64,000 nt of DNA from contig CANMTR010000006.1 in the NCBI GenBank assembly GCA_947500825.1, positions 62,001-126,000 on the forward strand, read 5' to 3'. Numbering within the stretch: position 1 is the first letter of the stretch; the number at the start of each line of letters is the position of its first letter. The notes under the pieces were generated by a model, which searched no databases, had not been told where the DNA came from, and saw only the letters and a program-made list of their open reading frames with translations. Origin of the DNA: an uncultured Paracoccaceae bacterium (GTDB taxonomy: Bacteria > Pseudomonadota > Alphaproteobacteria > Rhodobacterales > Rhodobacteraceae). This document shows, in pieces, positions 1 through 9,401 of the stretch. The translations under genes were made by a program, and so were the position numbers.

Positions 1-3000
1 CCGTCGCGCCCAGGCCCGTGGAGGGGACGCGCAACTCCGTCTCGCCCAACCGAATCAGGCCGCCGATGGTCGCGCCGCCCGTCAGCGGGCCGGTCACGTC
101 CACCTGCCCCGCCAGGATCGTGCGATAAAGGCGCGGGTCCTCGAACACCACGTCGCCGATCTGGATCGCCAGGTTGGCGTCGTATCCCGGATCGAGCGAG
201 ATCGGCCCGGCCACGCGGATCTGACCGCCCTCGTCCTTGTCGGCGGTGATGTTGAGCTGCACCTGTCCACCGGACAGCCGCGCCGTGCCGGAGATGTTCT
301 CCAGCACCGCCGGCACCGTCGGCGACACGAAGCGCCCGTCGGCCAGTGTCACCGTGCCCGTCACCGAGCGCGGCTCCAGCGGCCCGTTCACCCCGAGGTC
401 GAACCGCGCCGTCCCGCTTAAGGAGTTCGGGTCGAGGAACGGGTTGCCGAGGCTCAGGGGCAGCGAGCCCGTCACGTCCAGGTCGGCCCGGTCGAAGCTC
501 TGCGCCACCGTCCCACCGATGGCGGCGTTGGTGCCCTGCGGCCCGCTCACGTCCAGGTCCAGCGTCACGTTCTGGCCCGACTGGCCCACCTGGCCCTGCG
601 CCGTCACCGGCCCGTCGAGCCCTTCGACGAAGGTCGCGAGATTCGCGAGCCGCGCGTTCAGCGTCAGGTTCGACGCCCCGCCCAGCACCTGGCCGTCGGC
701 CGTCACGTCGAGGCCGGGCGAATCGAGGCGCAGCGTGCGCACCCGGATCGGCCCCGCGGCCCGCTCGCGCGCCGCCGACAAATCGAGCGCCGTCGGCCCG
801 CCCGCCAGCAGGTCGTCCACCTGGGCGATGCCGGTGCGCACGCCGCGCGCGCGCGCGTCCGCCGTCACGTCGAAGCGTCCGCCATCGACCCGGCCCGACC
901 CTTCGGCCTGCAGCGAGACCTGCCCCGCCAGGGGCTGCCCCGCCAGGCGGCTGAACCGCGACAGGTCCTCGGCCGACATCTCCACCCGTCCGTCGACGCT
1001 GGGCGTCTCCTCCAGGTCGGCGATGCGGGCGGCCGCGTCCAGCACCACGCCGGCGCCGGTGCCGTCGAGCGTGACCTGCCAGTCGCCCTCGGTCTCCCGC
1101 GCGTCGAGCGTGACCCGGCCCTCGCCGGTCATCTCCGGCACGATGGCCGACAGTTCGGGGAAGACGATGCTGGCCTCGGCCGCGTTCTGCCCCGGCCCGT
1201 AGGCCCCCTGCCCGGTGACGGAGACCTGCGGGTTCTGCAGGTTCAGCGTCCTGAGAGAGAGCGCCTCGCCGTCCTTCTCGCCGGCGAGGGCCAGTTCGGT
1301 CACCCCGGCGAACAGCCGGTCGAGCTCGGCCTGGCCCAGTGCCAGGTCGTTCGTGCGGCCCCGCACCTGTGCTGCGGCCTCGCTCAGGTCGCTGCGCGCG
1401 CGCCCCGTCACGTCCAGGTTCACCTGGCCGCCCAGCTCGCGCCCCGCGATGTCCGAGAAGACCGACAGGTCGGCCACGCCCACCCGGGCGGTCCCGTCCA
1501 CCAGCGGCACGGTGTCGAGGTCGGTCACCGTCGCGTCGGCGGCGATCTCGGCGCCCGCGCCCGTGCCCTCCAGGTCGATGGTCCAGCCGTCCTCGCCCTC
1601 GTCGGCCACCAGCGCGATCCGCGCGTCGCCGCTCATGGCGGGCACGATCTCAGCCAGGTCGGCCAGGGCCACGGTCAGGTCGGCGGCGCCGTCCCCGGTG
1701 CCGTAGCGGGCCGATCCCGCCACGTCGATCTGCGGGTTCTCAAGCGTCAGGTCCTCGACCACGATCCGCTCGCCGTCCTTCTCGCCCCGGAACGCAAGCT
1801 GCGTCGCGCCGGCCAGCAGGGCGTCCACCTCGTCCACGCCGATCACCACGTCCGAGGCGCGCCCCGACACGTCGGCGTTCGCGACGCTGAGGTCGGTGCG
1901 CCCGCGCCCGTCCAGCGACAGGTCCACAGTGCCGTTCAGCTCGCGTCCCGCCAGGTCCGAGAAGACCGACAGGTCCGCAACCGCCAGCTCGGCCGAGCCG
2001 TCGATCAGCGGTGCATTCTCCGTGTCGCGCAGGCCCTGGACCAGCGCGTCGGCCACGATCCGCGCCCCCGCGCCGTCGCCGTCGAGGTCCACGTTCCAGT
2101 CCTCGCCGTCCTCGGTCGCCTCCAGCACGATCGTCGCCGGGCCGGACATGGTGTCTACCACGCGGGCGAGGTCGGCCAGCCCGATCCGGGCCTCCACGCT
2201 GGAATTGCCCGGCGCCACGTCGGCCTCCCCGGTCACCGTGATCTGGGGGTTCTGCACCAGCAGGCGCGGCACCGCGATCTCGTCACCCGCGCGTTGCACC
2301 GCCGCGTCGATCTCCGTCACGCCCGCCAGCAGGTTGTCCACCTCCCCCTGGCCGATGGCCACGTCGGTGGTGGTGCCCGCCAGCGTCGCATCGACGGTCG
2401 ACGCGTCCAGCCGCGCGCTCCCTTCGGTGGAGAGGTCCACGGCGCCGCCCAGCTCTCGCCCCGCGAAGACCGAGAAGTTCGACAGGTCGGCGGCGGCGAC
2501 CGACAAGTCGAACCGCGCCAGGGGCGAATCGGCATCGAGGTCGGACAGGGTCGCCGTGCCGGCGATGTCGGCCTCGGCCCCTTCGGCCTCCAGCACCAGG
2601 TCCCACTCGTCGTCGGGCCGCTCGGCGGTGAAGGTCAGCGTCGCCGGCCCCGACAGGTCCGGGTCCACCTGGCTCAGGTCCGCGACCGTCAGGTCGGCGT
2701 TGGCCGTCCCCCCGTCCGAGGTCAGGTCGGCGCTGGCCTGCAGGTCCAGGTCGGGGTTCTGCACGCTCAGGGTCTCCACGCGCAGGCCGGTCTCGTCGCG
2801 CCGGGCGTCGAGCGCCAGCTCGGTCGCCCCGTCGAGCAGCGGGTCCAGCTCGGGCACCCCCACGGCGAGATCCTGCGTGGTGCCGCCCAGGTCCACGTCG
2901 AACGCGCCAGACAGCGCCTCGGCCGACAGGTCCAGCTCCAGTTGCCCCGCCCCCGACAGGGGCCGCCCCGCCAGCGCGGAGAAGGCCGAGAAATCCTCGG

Positions 3001-4474
3001 CGTCGAGCGCGGCGGTCAGCTCTAGCGGCACGTTCTCGCCGTCGGGGTCCACCTGCCCCTGCCCCTCGAGGGCGAAGCCCGCGCCCGCGAGGCGCAGCAG
3101 GCCCATCGTGATCGGCTCCCCGGCCTCGAAGCCGATCTCCAGGCGGCCGTCGATGGCATCGCCCAGGGCGTTGGCCAGGCCCGGATCGTCCAGCGCCAGG
3201 CCCGCGGCGGCGAAGTCGAACCCCGCCTCCACGTCGAGGCTCTCGCCCGATCCGGCGATGATCCCCGCCCCGTCCAGCGCGATCCGCTCGATCGAGGCCG
3301 TGGGCGTCTCCAGGTTGTCGAGCGAGATCAGCCCGGTCCAGTCGTCTCCCTGGCTCGCGTCGAATCGCACGTCGAGCCCGACGCGGCCCACCTGCACGTC
3401 CTGCCCCGCGGGCAGGACCACCGGCCCGTCGTCCGAGGCGATCTGGCCGCGCACGTCGATCAGGTCGGGCACGCCGTCCGCGCCCACCGCGACCTGGCCC
3501 GTCAGCGACAGGGACTGGGCCGACAGGTCCAGCGCCGACAGGCGGAATCCGCCCTCGGGCAAGGTCGCCCCTTCGGCCTGAAGCTGCACGTCGGGGCCGA
3601 AGAAGGGGCGGTATTCGGGGTTGAACAGCGCGGTGACGTCGCCGCCCAGATCCACGGCGAACTGGCTCGCGCCGTCGACCTCCGCCAGCGACAGGGTGCC
3701 GTCGAGCCGCGGCTCGCCGTCCGTCTGCAGCGCCAGCGTCGCGTCGAAGTCCGACAACCGGCCCGACCCTTCCACCGACAGCGCCACCGACGGGCGCCCG
3801 GGAAGATCGATCAGGTTCGCCACGATCCCGTCGGGCCCCTCGTCCAGCGCCACGTCCACCGACAGCTCGTTGCTCTCGTTATCGAAGCTGCCCTCGATGT
3901 CGAACTGGCCCTGCTCGTCGTCGACGCGGGTGGCCTCGATGTTGACCTGGCCGGACCCGTCCGCGAGCTGCGCCCCGCCCGAGACCTGCAGCACCGCCGC
4001 CGTCCCGATTATGGGCTGGCCCAGCTCCACCCGCTCGATGGCGAGCTGCTCGAGGTTGATCGACACCGGCAGCTCGGGCAGCGAGAACGGCTCCGCCTCG
4101 GGGCTGGGCACATCCGCGGGCTGCTCGCCGCCCTGGGGCAGGCGCGGCAGGATGATCTCGGCGGCCGACAGCTCCTCCACCTGAAGCCGCCCGCGCAACA
4201 GCGCCGTGCGCGTCCAGTCCAGCACCGCGTCGTTCACGGTCAGCCAGGTCCCCTCCTCGTCGGAGATGGTGATCTGCTCGATGGTCGCGCGCGAACTCAG
4301 CGCCCCCTGGAAGCCGCGCACCCGCACCTGCATCCCGTCGGACGAGAGCCGGTTCTCGATCTGCCGCTCCAGGAAGCCGCCGCCGTCGTCCTCGTCGGCC
4401 CCGTCGTCCTGTGCCAGCACCGGCACGACCCCGAGGCCCGCCGCCAGAAGGGCAAATCGCGCAACTTTCCGCAT
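1..4474 (-). CDS. tamB: Translocation and assembly module protein TamB (C-terminus missing)
   Basis: Inner-membrane-anchored periplasmic protein that works with TamA in outer-membrane protein or lipid transport. The start at 4474 follows an AGGAGA ribosome site and opens with a hydrophobic signal/anchor (MRKVARFALLAAGLGVVP). About 1,490 residues are visible. They are almost all beta-strand-like, Asp/Gly/Leu-rich sequence, as in the TamB family. The gene runs off the left edge, so the conserved C-terminal DUF490 region is probably incomplete. Five long internal repeats with a period of 168-171 residues each carry a variant of the motif DLSVFSDLAGREL, at about residues 494, 663, 834, 1002 and 1170. 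It lies 13 bases downstream of tamA, as expected for a tamA-tamB operon. Confidence 0.9.
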   Translation of the reverse strand, partial: MRKVARFALLAAGLGVVPVLAQDDGADEDDGGGFLERQIENRLSSDGMQVRVRGFQGALSSRATIEQITISDEEGTWLTVNDAVLDWTRTALLRGRLQVEELSAAEIILPRLPQGGEQPADVPSPEAEPFSLPELPVSINLEQLAIERVELGQPIIGTAAVLQVSGGAQLADGSGQVNIEATRVDDEQGQFDIEGSFDNESNELSVDVALDEGPDGIVANLIDLPGRPSVALSVEGSGRLSDFDATLALQTDGEPRLDGTLSLAEVDGASQFAVDLGGDVTALFNPEYRPFFGPDVQLQAEGATLPEGGFRLSALDLSAQSLSLTGQVAVGADGVPDLIDVRGQIASDDGPVVLPAGQDVQVGRVGLDVRFDASQGDDWTGLISLDNLETPTASIERIALDGAGIIAGSGESLDVEAGFDFAAAGLALDDPGLANALGDAIDGRLEIGFEAGEPITMGLLRLAGAGFALEGQGQVDPDGENVPLELTAALDAEDFSAFSALAGRPLSGAGQLELDLSAEALSGAFDVDLGGTTQDLAVGVPELDPLLDGATELALDARRDETGLRVETLSVQNPDLDLQASADLTSDGGTANADLTVADLSQVDPDLSGPATLTFTAERPDDEWDLVLEAEGAEADIAGTATLSDLDADSPLARFDLSVAAADLSNFSVFAGRELGGAVDLSTEGSARLDASTVDATLAGTTTDVAIGQGEVDNLLAGVTEIDAAVQRAGDEIAVPRLLVQNPQITVTGEADVAPGNSSVEARIGLADLARVVDTMSGPATIVLEATEDGEDWNVDLDGDGAGARIVADALVQGLRDTENAPLIDGSAELAVADLSVFSDLAGRELNGTVDLSLDGRGRTDLSVANADVSGRASDVVIGVDEVDALLAGATQLAFRGEKDGERIVVEDLTLENPQIDVAGSARYGTGDGAADLTVALADLAEIVPAMSGDARIALVADEGEDGWTIDLEGTGAGAEIAADATVTDLDTVPLVDGTARVGVADLSVFSDIAGRELGGQVNLDVTGRARSDLSEAAAQVRGRTNDLALGQAELDRLFAGVTELALAGEKDGEALSLRTLNLQNPQVSVTGQGAYGPGQNAAEASIVFPELSAIVPEMTGEGRVTLDARETEGDWQVTLDGTGAGVVLDAAARIADLEETPSVDGRVEMSAEDLSRFSRLAGQPLAGQVSLQAEGSGRVDGGRFDVTADARARGVRTGIAQVDDLLAGGPTALDLSAARERAAGPIRVRTLRLDSPGLDVTADGQVLGGASNLTLNARLANLATFVEGLDGPVTAQGQVGQSGQNVTLDLDVSGPQGTNAAIGGTVAQSFDRADLDVTGSLPLSLGNPFLDPNSLSGTARFDLGVNGPLEPRSVTGTVTLADGRFVSPTVPAVLENISGTARLSGGQVQLNITADKDEGGQIRVAGPISLDPGYDANLAIQIGDVVFEDPRLYRTILAGQVDVTGPLTGGATIGGLIRLGETELRVPSTGLGAT

Positions 4475-4487
4475 CACCGGTCTCCTT

Positions 4488-6305
4488 TCAGAAGGCCTGG
4501 CCGATTCCGATATATACCTCGACGCCGGAGGCGTCCTCCTCGTCGTCGCCGCTCGACACCGGCGTCGCCACGTCCAGCCGGATCGGCCCGATCGGCGTCT
4601 GGTAACGCAGGCCGAGGCCGGCCCCCGCATGGCTGTCGCTGTCGCCGCTCACGAACGAATCGCGCCCCACGATGCCGTAGTCGTAGAAGGCGACGAGGCC
4701 GATGCTCTCCGTCACCCCCGCCCGGATCTCGCCCGACAGGCCCACATAGGACGCGCCGCCCGAATCGGTGCCGTCGTCCAGCGTCACGCCGAGCGACTGG
4801 TAGGGGTGGCCGCGCACGGTGCCGCCGCCGCCCGAGTAGAAGCGGTAATCGTTGGGCACCATCTCCAGGTCGGCGCCGACGATGGAGCCGCCCTGCACCC
4901 GGCCCGCGAGCGTAAAGCGGTCGTCGGTCCCGAAGCTGAGATAGGTCCGCCCGTCCCAGGTGATGCGCCCGCCGTCGCCGGTCTCGTCGTTCAGCCCATA
5001 GAACGGCGTCGCCCCCAGCGCGGCATAGATCCCGCCCTTGGGGTCGAGCTCGTTCTCGCGGCCGTCATAGGTGGCCGAGAGCGGCGCGGTCAGCATCGAG
5101 TAGTCGGTGGTCTCGCCGTCGGCCTCCACCCGGCTGAAGCGGTAGGCCAGCCCGTACTCGATCTCGAGCCGGTCGTTGACGTAGCGGTTGATGCCCGCCC
5201 CGATCGTGCCGACATCGGAGGTGTAATCCTCCTCGTTGAGCCGTTCCACCCGCGCCTCGAGGAACAGCGTGTTCTCCGGCGAGAAGGTCGCGGGGCGTTC
5301 CAGCCGCACGCCGAGGCTGTAGTCGCGCCCCGCATTGCCCTCGTCGGTCTCGTCGCTGCCCAGCCCCGAGATTTCCCCGTCGATCCTGAGCCGCTCGGCG
5401 CCCCCCAGCAGGTTGCGGTGCAGCCAGTAGGCCGTCAGCGTCGCGCCCTCCACGGTCGAGATCTCCGCGCCGAATCCGATCCGGCGCGGCGGATAGGCCA
5501 CGAGGTCGGCGTCGATATCGAGGCTGTTGTCGTAGTTGAGCGTCTCCGCCTCCGTCAGCGCCACGGCCGAGAAAACCTGCGTGCGCCGCAGGCGGCGTCC
5601 CACGTCCTCAAGCTCGTCGGGGTCGTAGCGGTCGCCCTGCGGATAGCCCGCGATGGCGCGCAGCCGTTCCTCGCGCACGTCGGTGCTGCCCGAGAAGGCC
5701 AGCCGCCCGAAGGTCGCCACCGGCCCCGGCGCGATGGCGATGGACGACGCGACGGTGTCGCTGTCGTGCTGGGCCACCACGCTCTGCCCCGACACCTCCG
5801 CCTTGGCGTTGCCCGCCTGGCGCCAGCCGTCCACGGCCGCGCCGGCCGCGCTCACGATCACGCCCGACGGCGCCGGCTCGCCCACGGCATAGCCGTCGGG
5901 TAGTTCCGTCTCGGGCGCCAGCGGCCCCACCTCCGCCTGGGAGAAGGAGAACTGCGCGCCCGGGTCGATCTGCACCGTCACGCTGCGTATGCCGCCCAGG
6001 TCGGCCAGCGGCGGGATCTCGGCCGCCTCGCGCCCGTTCACCGCCACGTTGATCGTGCCGCCGTAATACCCTTCGGAGTAGAGCGTGCCGATCAGGCGCC
6101 CGTATTCCGCCCGCGCCGCGGCCAGGATCTCGGCCGGGTCGGTGACCTCCTCGCCGTCGGCGGCGACCAGCAGCGAGGAGGACCGCAGCGTGTCCTCCAG
6201 GTCCTCGTCGCCCGCCACGGTGAAGGTGAAGCCGTCTATGGCGACGGCCGGACCGGCGCAAAGCGCCCCGGCGGCCGTGATCGCCGCGATGGATCGTCTG
6301 ACCAA
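4488..6305 (-). CDS. tamA: Autotransporter assembly complex protein TamA (BamA/Omp85 family)
   Basis: Outer-membrane Omp85 protein of 605 residues. A signal peptide ending near PAVA (about residue 22) is followed by POTRA-like periplasmic domains to about residue 260. The second half is a 16-strand-barrel-like bacterial surface antigen domain with the YDGRENELDPKGG signature. The chain ends in an aromatic residue (…GIGQAF), typical of barrels inserted by BamA. The start codon at 6305 appears to be TTG, with a GAGG-like ribosome site upstream; no better in-frame ATG is seen. tamB follows directly downstream. Length and order match TamA of Rhodobacteraceae. Confidence 0.93.
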   Translation of the reverse strand: MVRRSIAAITAAGALCAGPAVAIDGFTFTVAGDEDLEDTLRSSSLLVAADGEEVTDPAEILAAARAEYGRLIGTLYSEGYYGGTINVAVNGREAAEIPPLADLGGIRSVTVQIDPGAQFSFSQAEVGPLAPETELPDGYAVGEPAPSGVIVSAAGAAVDGWRQAGNAKAEVSGQSVVAQHDSDTVASSIAIAPGPVATFGRLAFSGSTDVREERLRAIAGYPQGDRYDPDELEDVGRRLRRTQVFSAVALTEAETLNYDNSLDIDADLVAYPPRRIGFGAEISTVEGATLTAYWLHRNLLGGAERLRIDGEISGLGSDETDEGNAGRDYSLGVRLERPATFSPENTLFLEARVERLNEEDYTSDVGTIGAGINRYVNDRLEIEYGLAYRFSRVEADGETTDYSMLTAPLSATYDGRENELDPKGGIYAALGATPFYGLNDETGDGGRITWDGRTYLSFGTDDRFTLAGRVQGGSIVGADLEMVPNDYRFYSGGGGTVRGHPYQSLGVTLDDGTDSGGASYVGLSGEIRAGVTESIGLVAFYDYGIVGRDSFVSGDSDSHAGAGLGLRYQTPIGPIRLDVATPVSSGDDEEDASGVEVYIGIGQAF

Positions 6306-6388
6306 GCCTCTGCCCCCCGGTTTGACCCCGGCCCCGACCTTAGGGGGCGGGGCGCGCGGGGGCTAGACGCGGGCGATCACGTTTGTCG

Positions 6389-7255
6389 TCATTCCTCCAC
6401 TTCGGCGGCGACCTGTGCCCAAGTTAACAACGTGAACACGGCCGTGCCGCCCACGACGTTGCCGATCAGCACCGGAACGAAGAAATTCAGCGCGCCCATG
6501 AAACCCAGCGTGCCGTTCACCACCATGTAGGCCATCTCCACCGACCCCGCTATGATGTGGGTGAAGCCGCCCGCCGCGATCAGCCAGGTGAACACGGTGA
6601 TGACGAGGAAGGCGTTGCTCTGCGACGTGGGCAGCATCCACACGATCGCCGCGATCAGCACGCCCGCGGGCAGCGCCAGGAAGAACCCCTCGATCGGCGG
6701 GTGCAGGACCGCGTGTTCCGAGATCGCCTGGATGGCCCCCTTCACCTCCGGCCCGAAGACGGGGGTATAGAACATGAACGTGCCGGCGATGAACGCGCCC
6801 ACCACGTTGGCCACCAGCACCATGATCCACAGCCGCGCGGTGAGATACATGTATTCGCGGCAGGGCTGCGACATGAGCGGCAGCACGGTGGTGATCGTGT
6901 TCTCGGTGAAGAGCTGCATCCGCCCCTTGATCACCAGCAGGAAGCCCAGCGAATAGCCCAGGCTCTCCACCAGCGGCCGCCACGGCTCCGCCGGCAGGTG
7001 GACCTGCAAGATCGCCTCGCCGATGACCGAGAAGGCGATCAGGATGCCCGCCGCCAGCCCCGAGAAGATCAGCGAGGTCTTGGGCCGGGTCATCTCCTCG
7101 ACGCCGTCGCGCCGGATCACCTCGTAGATCAGCCGCGCCGTGAGGCCGCTCGCCTCCTGGACGTGCTGCTCCTCCCCGCCGTCGATGTTCTGGCGCTCCT
7201 GGTGCTCTTCGCTCATTTCTCGCGCGCGGATGCGTTCTTCGGTCCTGTCTACCAT
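6389..7255 (-). CDS. Formate/nitrite transporter (FNT) family protein
   Basis: A pentameric-channel-type membrane protein of 288 residues. After a hydrophilic, charged N-terminus of about 60 residues (DRTEERIRAREMSEEHQ) come about six hydrophobic segments. They include the conserved TENTITTVLPL and GTLGFMGALNFFVP stretches of the FNT family. I chose the ATG at 7255 because AGGAAAG lies four bases upstream. An in-frame ATG at 7270 is possible. The frame stays open further upstream, but that extension is antisense to the neighbouring gene and looks non-coding. The substrate (formate, nitrite or another small anion) cannot be decided from sequence. Confidence 0.85.
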   Translation of the reverse strand: MVDRTEERIRAREMSEEHQERQNIDGGEEQHVQEASGLTARLIYEVIRRDGVEEMTRPKTSLIFSGLAAGILIAFSVIGEAILQVHLPAEPWRPLVESLGYSLGFLLVIKGRMQLFTENTITTVLPLMSQPCREYMYLTARLWIMVLVANVVGAFIAGTFMFYTPVFGPEVKGAIQAISEHAVLHPPIEGFFLALPAGVLIAAIVWMLPTSQSNAFLVITVFTWLIAAGGFTHIIAGSVEMAYMVVNGTLGFMGALNFFVPVLIGNVVGGTAVFTLLTWAQVAAEVEE

Positions 7256-7333
7256 CGTCTTTCCTGTCATGGGGTGCCGGAACCCGGGCGCGGGCGGACT
7301 GTTTGCCACGAACGATTTAGCATGGAGGCGGCA

Positions 7334-7597
7334 ATGACCAAGGACCACGGCCCGTCGATCAAGGACGACGAAACCTTCGAGGCCCTGCGCGACCAGGGCG
7401 CCTCCAAGGAGAAGGCCGCCCGTATCGCCAACGCCCAGGCCAGCGACGACATGTCCCCGGACGAAAAGGGCGGCCACCGCCCGCCCTACGAGGAATGGAC
7501 CGTCGACGATCTCTATGCCCAGGCGCAGAAGGTCGGGATCGATGGCCGTTCGGACATGACCAAGGACGAGTTGATCGCCGCCCTGCGCGACCACTGA
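7334..7597 (+). CDS. Small DUF7218-type protein with Rho-N/SAP-like C-terminus
   Basis: 87-residue acidic/basic hydrophilic protein starting at an ATG behind GGAGG. The N-terminal half (SIKDDETFEALRDQGASKEK) and the Lys/Pro-rich KGGHRPPYEEW stretch resemble the small DUF7218 family. The C-terminal 30 residues (TVDDLYAQAQKVGI … MTKDELIAAL) look like a Rho-termination-factor N-terminal or SAP-like helical fold, often a nucleic-acid-binding module. It is divergent from the FNT gene and convergent with the flavoprotein gene. The function is unknown; a DNA- or RNA-binding role is an inference from the fold type only. Confidence 0.75.
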   Translation: MTKDHGPSIKDDETFEALRDQGASKEKAARIANAQASDDMSPDEKGGHRPPYEEWTVDDLYAQAQKVGIDGRSDMTKDELIAALRDH

Positions 7598-7612
7598 TCC
7601 CGACCGAAGGGA

Positions 7613-7636
7613 GGGCGGCCTTCGACGAGGCCGCCC
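7613..7636. terminator. Hairpin between two convergent genes
   Basis: A perfect 9-bp stem GGGCGGCCT / AGGCCGCCC with a 6-base loop lies between the stop codons of the small SAP-like gene and the flavoprotein gene. Its position fits a bidirectional terminator. There is no T-tract, so intrinsic termination is uncertain. Confidence 0.5.
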
Positions 7637-7648
7637 CCGGAAACGTGT

Positions 7649-8332
7649 CTACCAGCCGTTCTCGGTGACGATGTTGTCCTGATCCACGCCCGCGTCCTTC
7701 AGCGCCTCGCGGACGTCGTTGACCATCTCCTTGGGCCCGCAGATGTAGAACCGACGGTCCTTGTCGCCGAGATGGTCCTTCAGGAACTCGGCGTCGATCA
7801 TCCGGGTGTCTACGTCCGCATCCGCCTGGTCGGTCACGGTGAACACCGTTTCCAGCCCGTCCATCTGCTCCCACTCCTCGCGCAGGATGATGTCCTTCTC
7901 GGTCTGGTTCGAATAGATCAGGGTGCAGCCCGCCAGGTCGCCGTCCTTGGCCCGGCGCCGCAGGATCGGGATATAGGGCGTCACGCCCGCGCCCCCGGCG
8001 ATGAACACGCCCGGCCCCTTGTCGGTGATCGCCCCGCCCGGCGCGTCGCCGATCACCTTGTCGCCGGGGGTCATCTCGGGGATGTGCTTGGTCATGCCCT
8101 CGTCGTGGTCGGGATAGGTCTTGATCACGAACTCGACGCGGTCGCGCTCCTCGGGCTGGGAGGTCATGGTGAAGGGGCGGTCCTCGTCGCGCCAGCCGTC
8201 GCGGTCGAATGCGAAATGGGTGCACTGGCCCGACTCGAACTCGAAGCCCTCGGGCCGGTCGAAGACCAGGCGATAGGTGTCGTGGGTAACGGGCGACTTT
8301 TCCTTCAGGGTGAAGGTGTAGCTCTCGGCCAT
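7649..8332 (-). CDS. FAD-dependent ferredoxin/flavodoxin-reductase-like oxidoreductase
   Basis: 227-residue cytoplasmic flavoprotein of the ferredoxin-NADP reductase superfamily. The N-terminal half is an FAD-binding barrel with the flavin motif DRPFTMTS near residue 55. The C-terminal half is an NAD(P)-binding domain with GGAGVTPYIPILR and the CGPKEM motif near residue 205. It lacks the plant-type 2Fe-2S cysteine cluster, so it probably passes electrons to a separate partner. The ATG at 8332 has a GGAGGA ribosome site. It lies immediately downstream of crtB on the same strand, but a role in photosynthesis is not shown. Confidence 0.82.
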   Translation of the reverse strand: MAESYTFTLKEKSPVTHDTYRLVFDRPEGFEFESGQCTHFAFDRDGWRDEDRPFTMTSQPEERDRVEFVIKTYPDHDEGMTKHIPEMTPGDKVIGDAPGGAITDKGPGVFIAGGAGVTPYIPILRRRAKDGDLAGCTLIYSNQTEKDIILREEWEQMDGLETVFTVTDQADADVDTRMIDAEFLKDHLGDKDRRFYICGPKEMVNDVREALKDAGVDQDNIVTENGW

Positions 8333-8390
8333 GGTGTCCTCCGGCTCGGGTTTCCCGCCAAACACCAGGCCGCGCGCCCTTGTTCCGGGG

Positions 8391-9401
8391 TCAGGCCCGC
8401 GCTGCGCGGTCGCGCCCCTCGAGCTGCGCCATCACCTCGATCAGGCCCAGGCCCCGGTCCGCGCGGGCCACGGGCTCGCGCCGCGCCGCCTCCACGAGGA
8501 AGGCCGTCTCGGGCAGGGGCGGCGCGAAGATCACCGCCGAGTGCGGCATCGCCGCACTCAGCCCCGTGCGCGCCACCGACAGCCCGAGAAGCGCGGTCTT
8601 GCGCCCCCGCCCCGTGCGCGCCCGCGGCCCGATCGTGTCGTAGCCGTTGCGCCGGACCGCGCCGCCGATCGCGCCATAGACATGGCGCGCGGCGAAGATG
8701 CCGGGCCGCGCGGACAGGGGCAGCGCCGCGATCCCCGCCTCCGCCCGCACATAGAGGCGCTCCGCCTCGTCCAGCAGGCGGCGCACCATGGCGCGCACCT
8801 GCGCGTCGGGCCGCGCCTCGTCGCAGAACGCCTCCCGGTCGAGGCCGGCGGCGTCGAGCCACGCGCCCGGCAGGTACACCCGCCGCGCCCGGGCATCCTC
8901 GCCCACGTCGCGGGCGATGTTGGTGAGCTGCATCGCCACGCCCAGGTCGCAGGCCCGCGACAGCGCATGGGCGTCGCGCACGCCCATCACTACGCACATC
9001 ATCGCCCCCACCGCCGAGGCCACCCGCGCGGCGTAGTCGCGCAGCTCCGACATCGTCTCGTAGCGCCGGCCCAGCGCGTCCCAGGCCAGTCCCTCCAGCA
9101 GCGCCTCGGGCAGCTCGCGCGGCATCTCGTGGTCCTCCACCACGGCGGCGAAGGCCCGGTCGGCCGCCCCGTCGGCGGGCGTGCCGCGATACGCGAGGTC
9201 CAGCCGGTCGCGCAGGCGCAGCACCGCGCCCCGCTTGTCGGTCCCCTCGTCCACCGCGTCGTCGGCCAGCCGGCAGAACGCATAGAGCGCCAGCGCCGGG
9301 TCGCGCACGCGCCCGGGCAGCAGCTTCGAGGCGGCGTGGAACGACAGCGACCCGTGCCGGATCGCCTCGCGGCAGGCCTCCATGTCGGCGGGCGCGATCA
9401 T
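8391..9401 (-). CDS. crtB: 15-cis-phytoene synthase
   Basis: Condenses two geranylgeranyl diphosphates to phytoene, the first committed step of carotenoid synthesis. The protein has 336 residues of the trans-isoprenyl diphosphate synthase fold. Both Mg-binding Asp motifs are present: DDAVD at residues 47-51 and D165-x3-D169 in NIARDVGED. The typical MQLTNIARD and Arg-Val-Tyr-Leu-Pro stretches follow. The start ATG overlaps the crtI stop codon (ATGA), so the two are co-translated. Regulation would follow the PpsR-controlled crtI promoter. Confidence 0.95.
   Translation of the reverse strand: MIAPADMEACREAIRHGSLSFHAASKLLPGRVRDPALALYAFCRLADDAVDEGTDKRGAVLRLRDRLDLAYRGTPADGAADRAFAAVVEDHEMPRELPEALLEGLAWDALGRRYETMSELRDYAARVASAVGAMMCVVMGVRDAHALSRACDLGVAMQLTNIARDVGEDARARRVYLPGAWLDAAGLDREAFCDEARPDAQVRAMVRRLLDEAERLYVRAEAGIAALPLSARPGIFAARHVYGAIGGAVRRNGYDTIGPRARTGRGRKTALLGLSVARTGLSAAMPHSAVIFAPPLPETAFLVEAARREPVARADRGLGLIEVMAQLEGRDRAARA

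Noticed and set aside
4206-5903. Long open frame antisense to tamA
   Set aside because: It is a by-product of high GC. The opposite strand encodes a clear Omp85 protein with a signal peptide and barrel.
7256-7594. N-terminal extension of the formate/nitrite transporter by 113 residues
   Set aside because: It is antisense to the SAP-like gene. The good ribosome site lies before 7255, and the extension has no similarity to the family.
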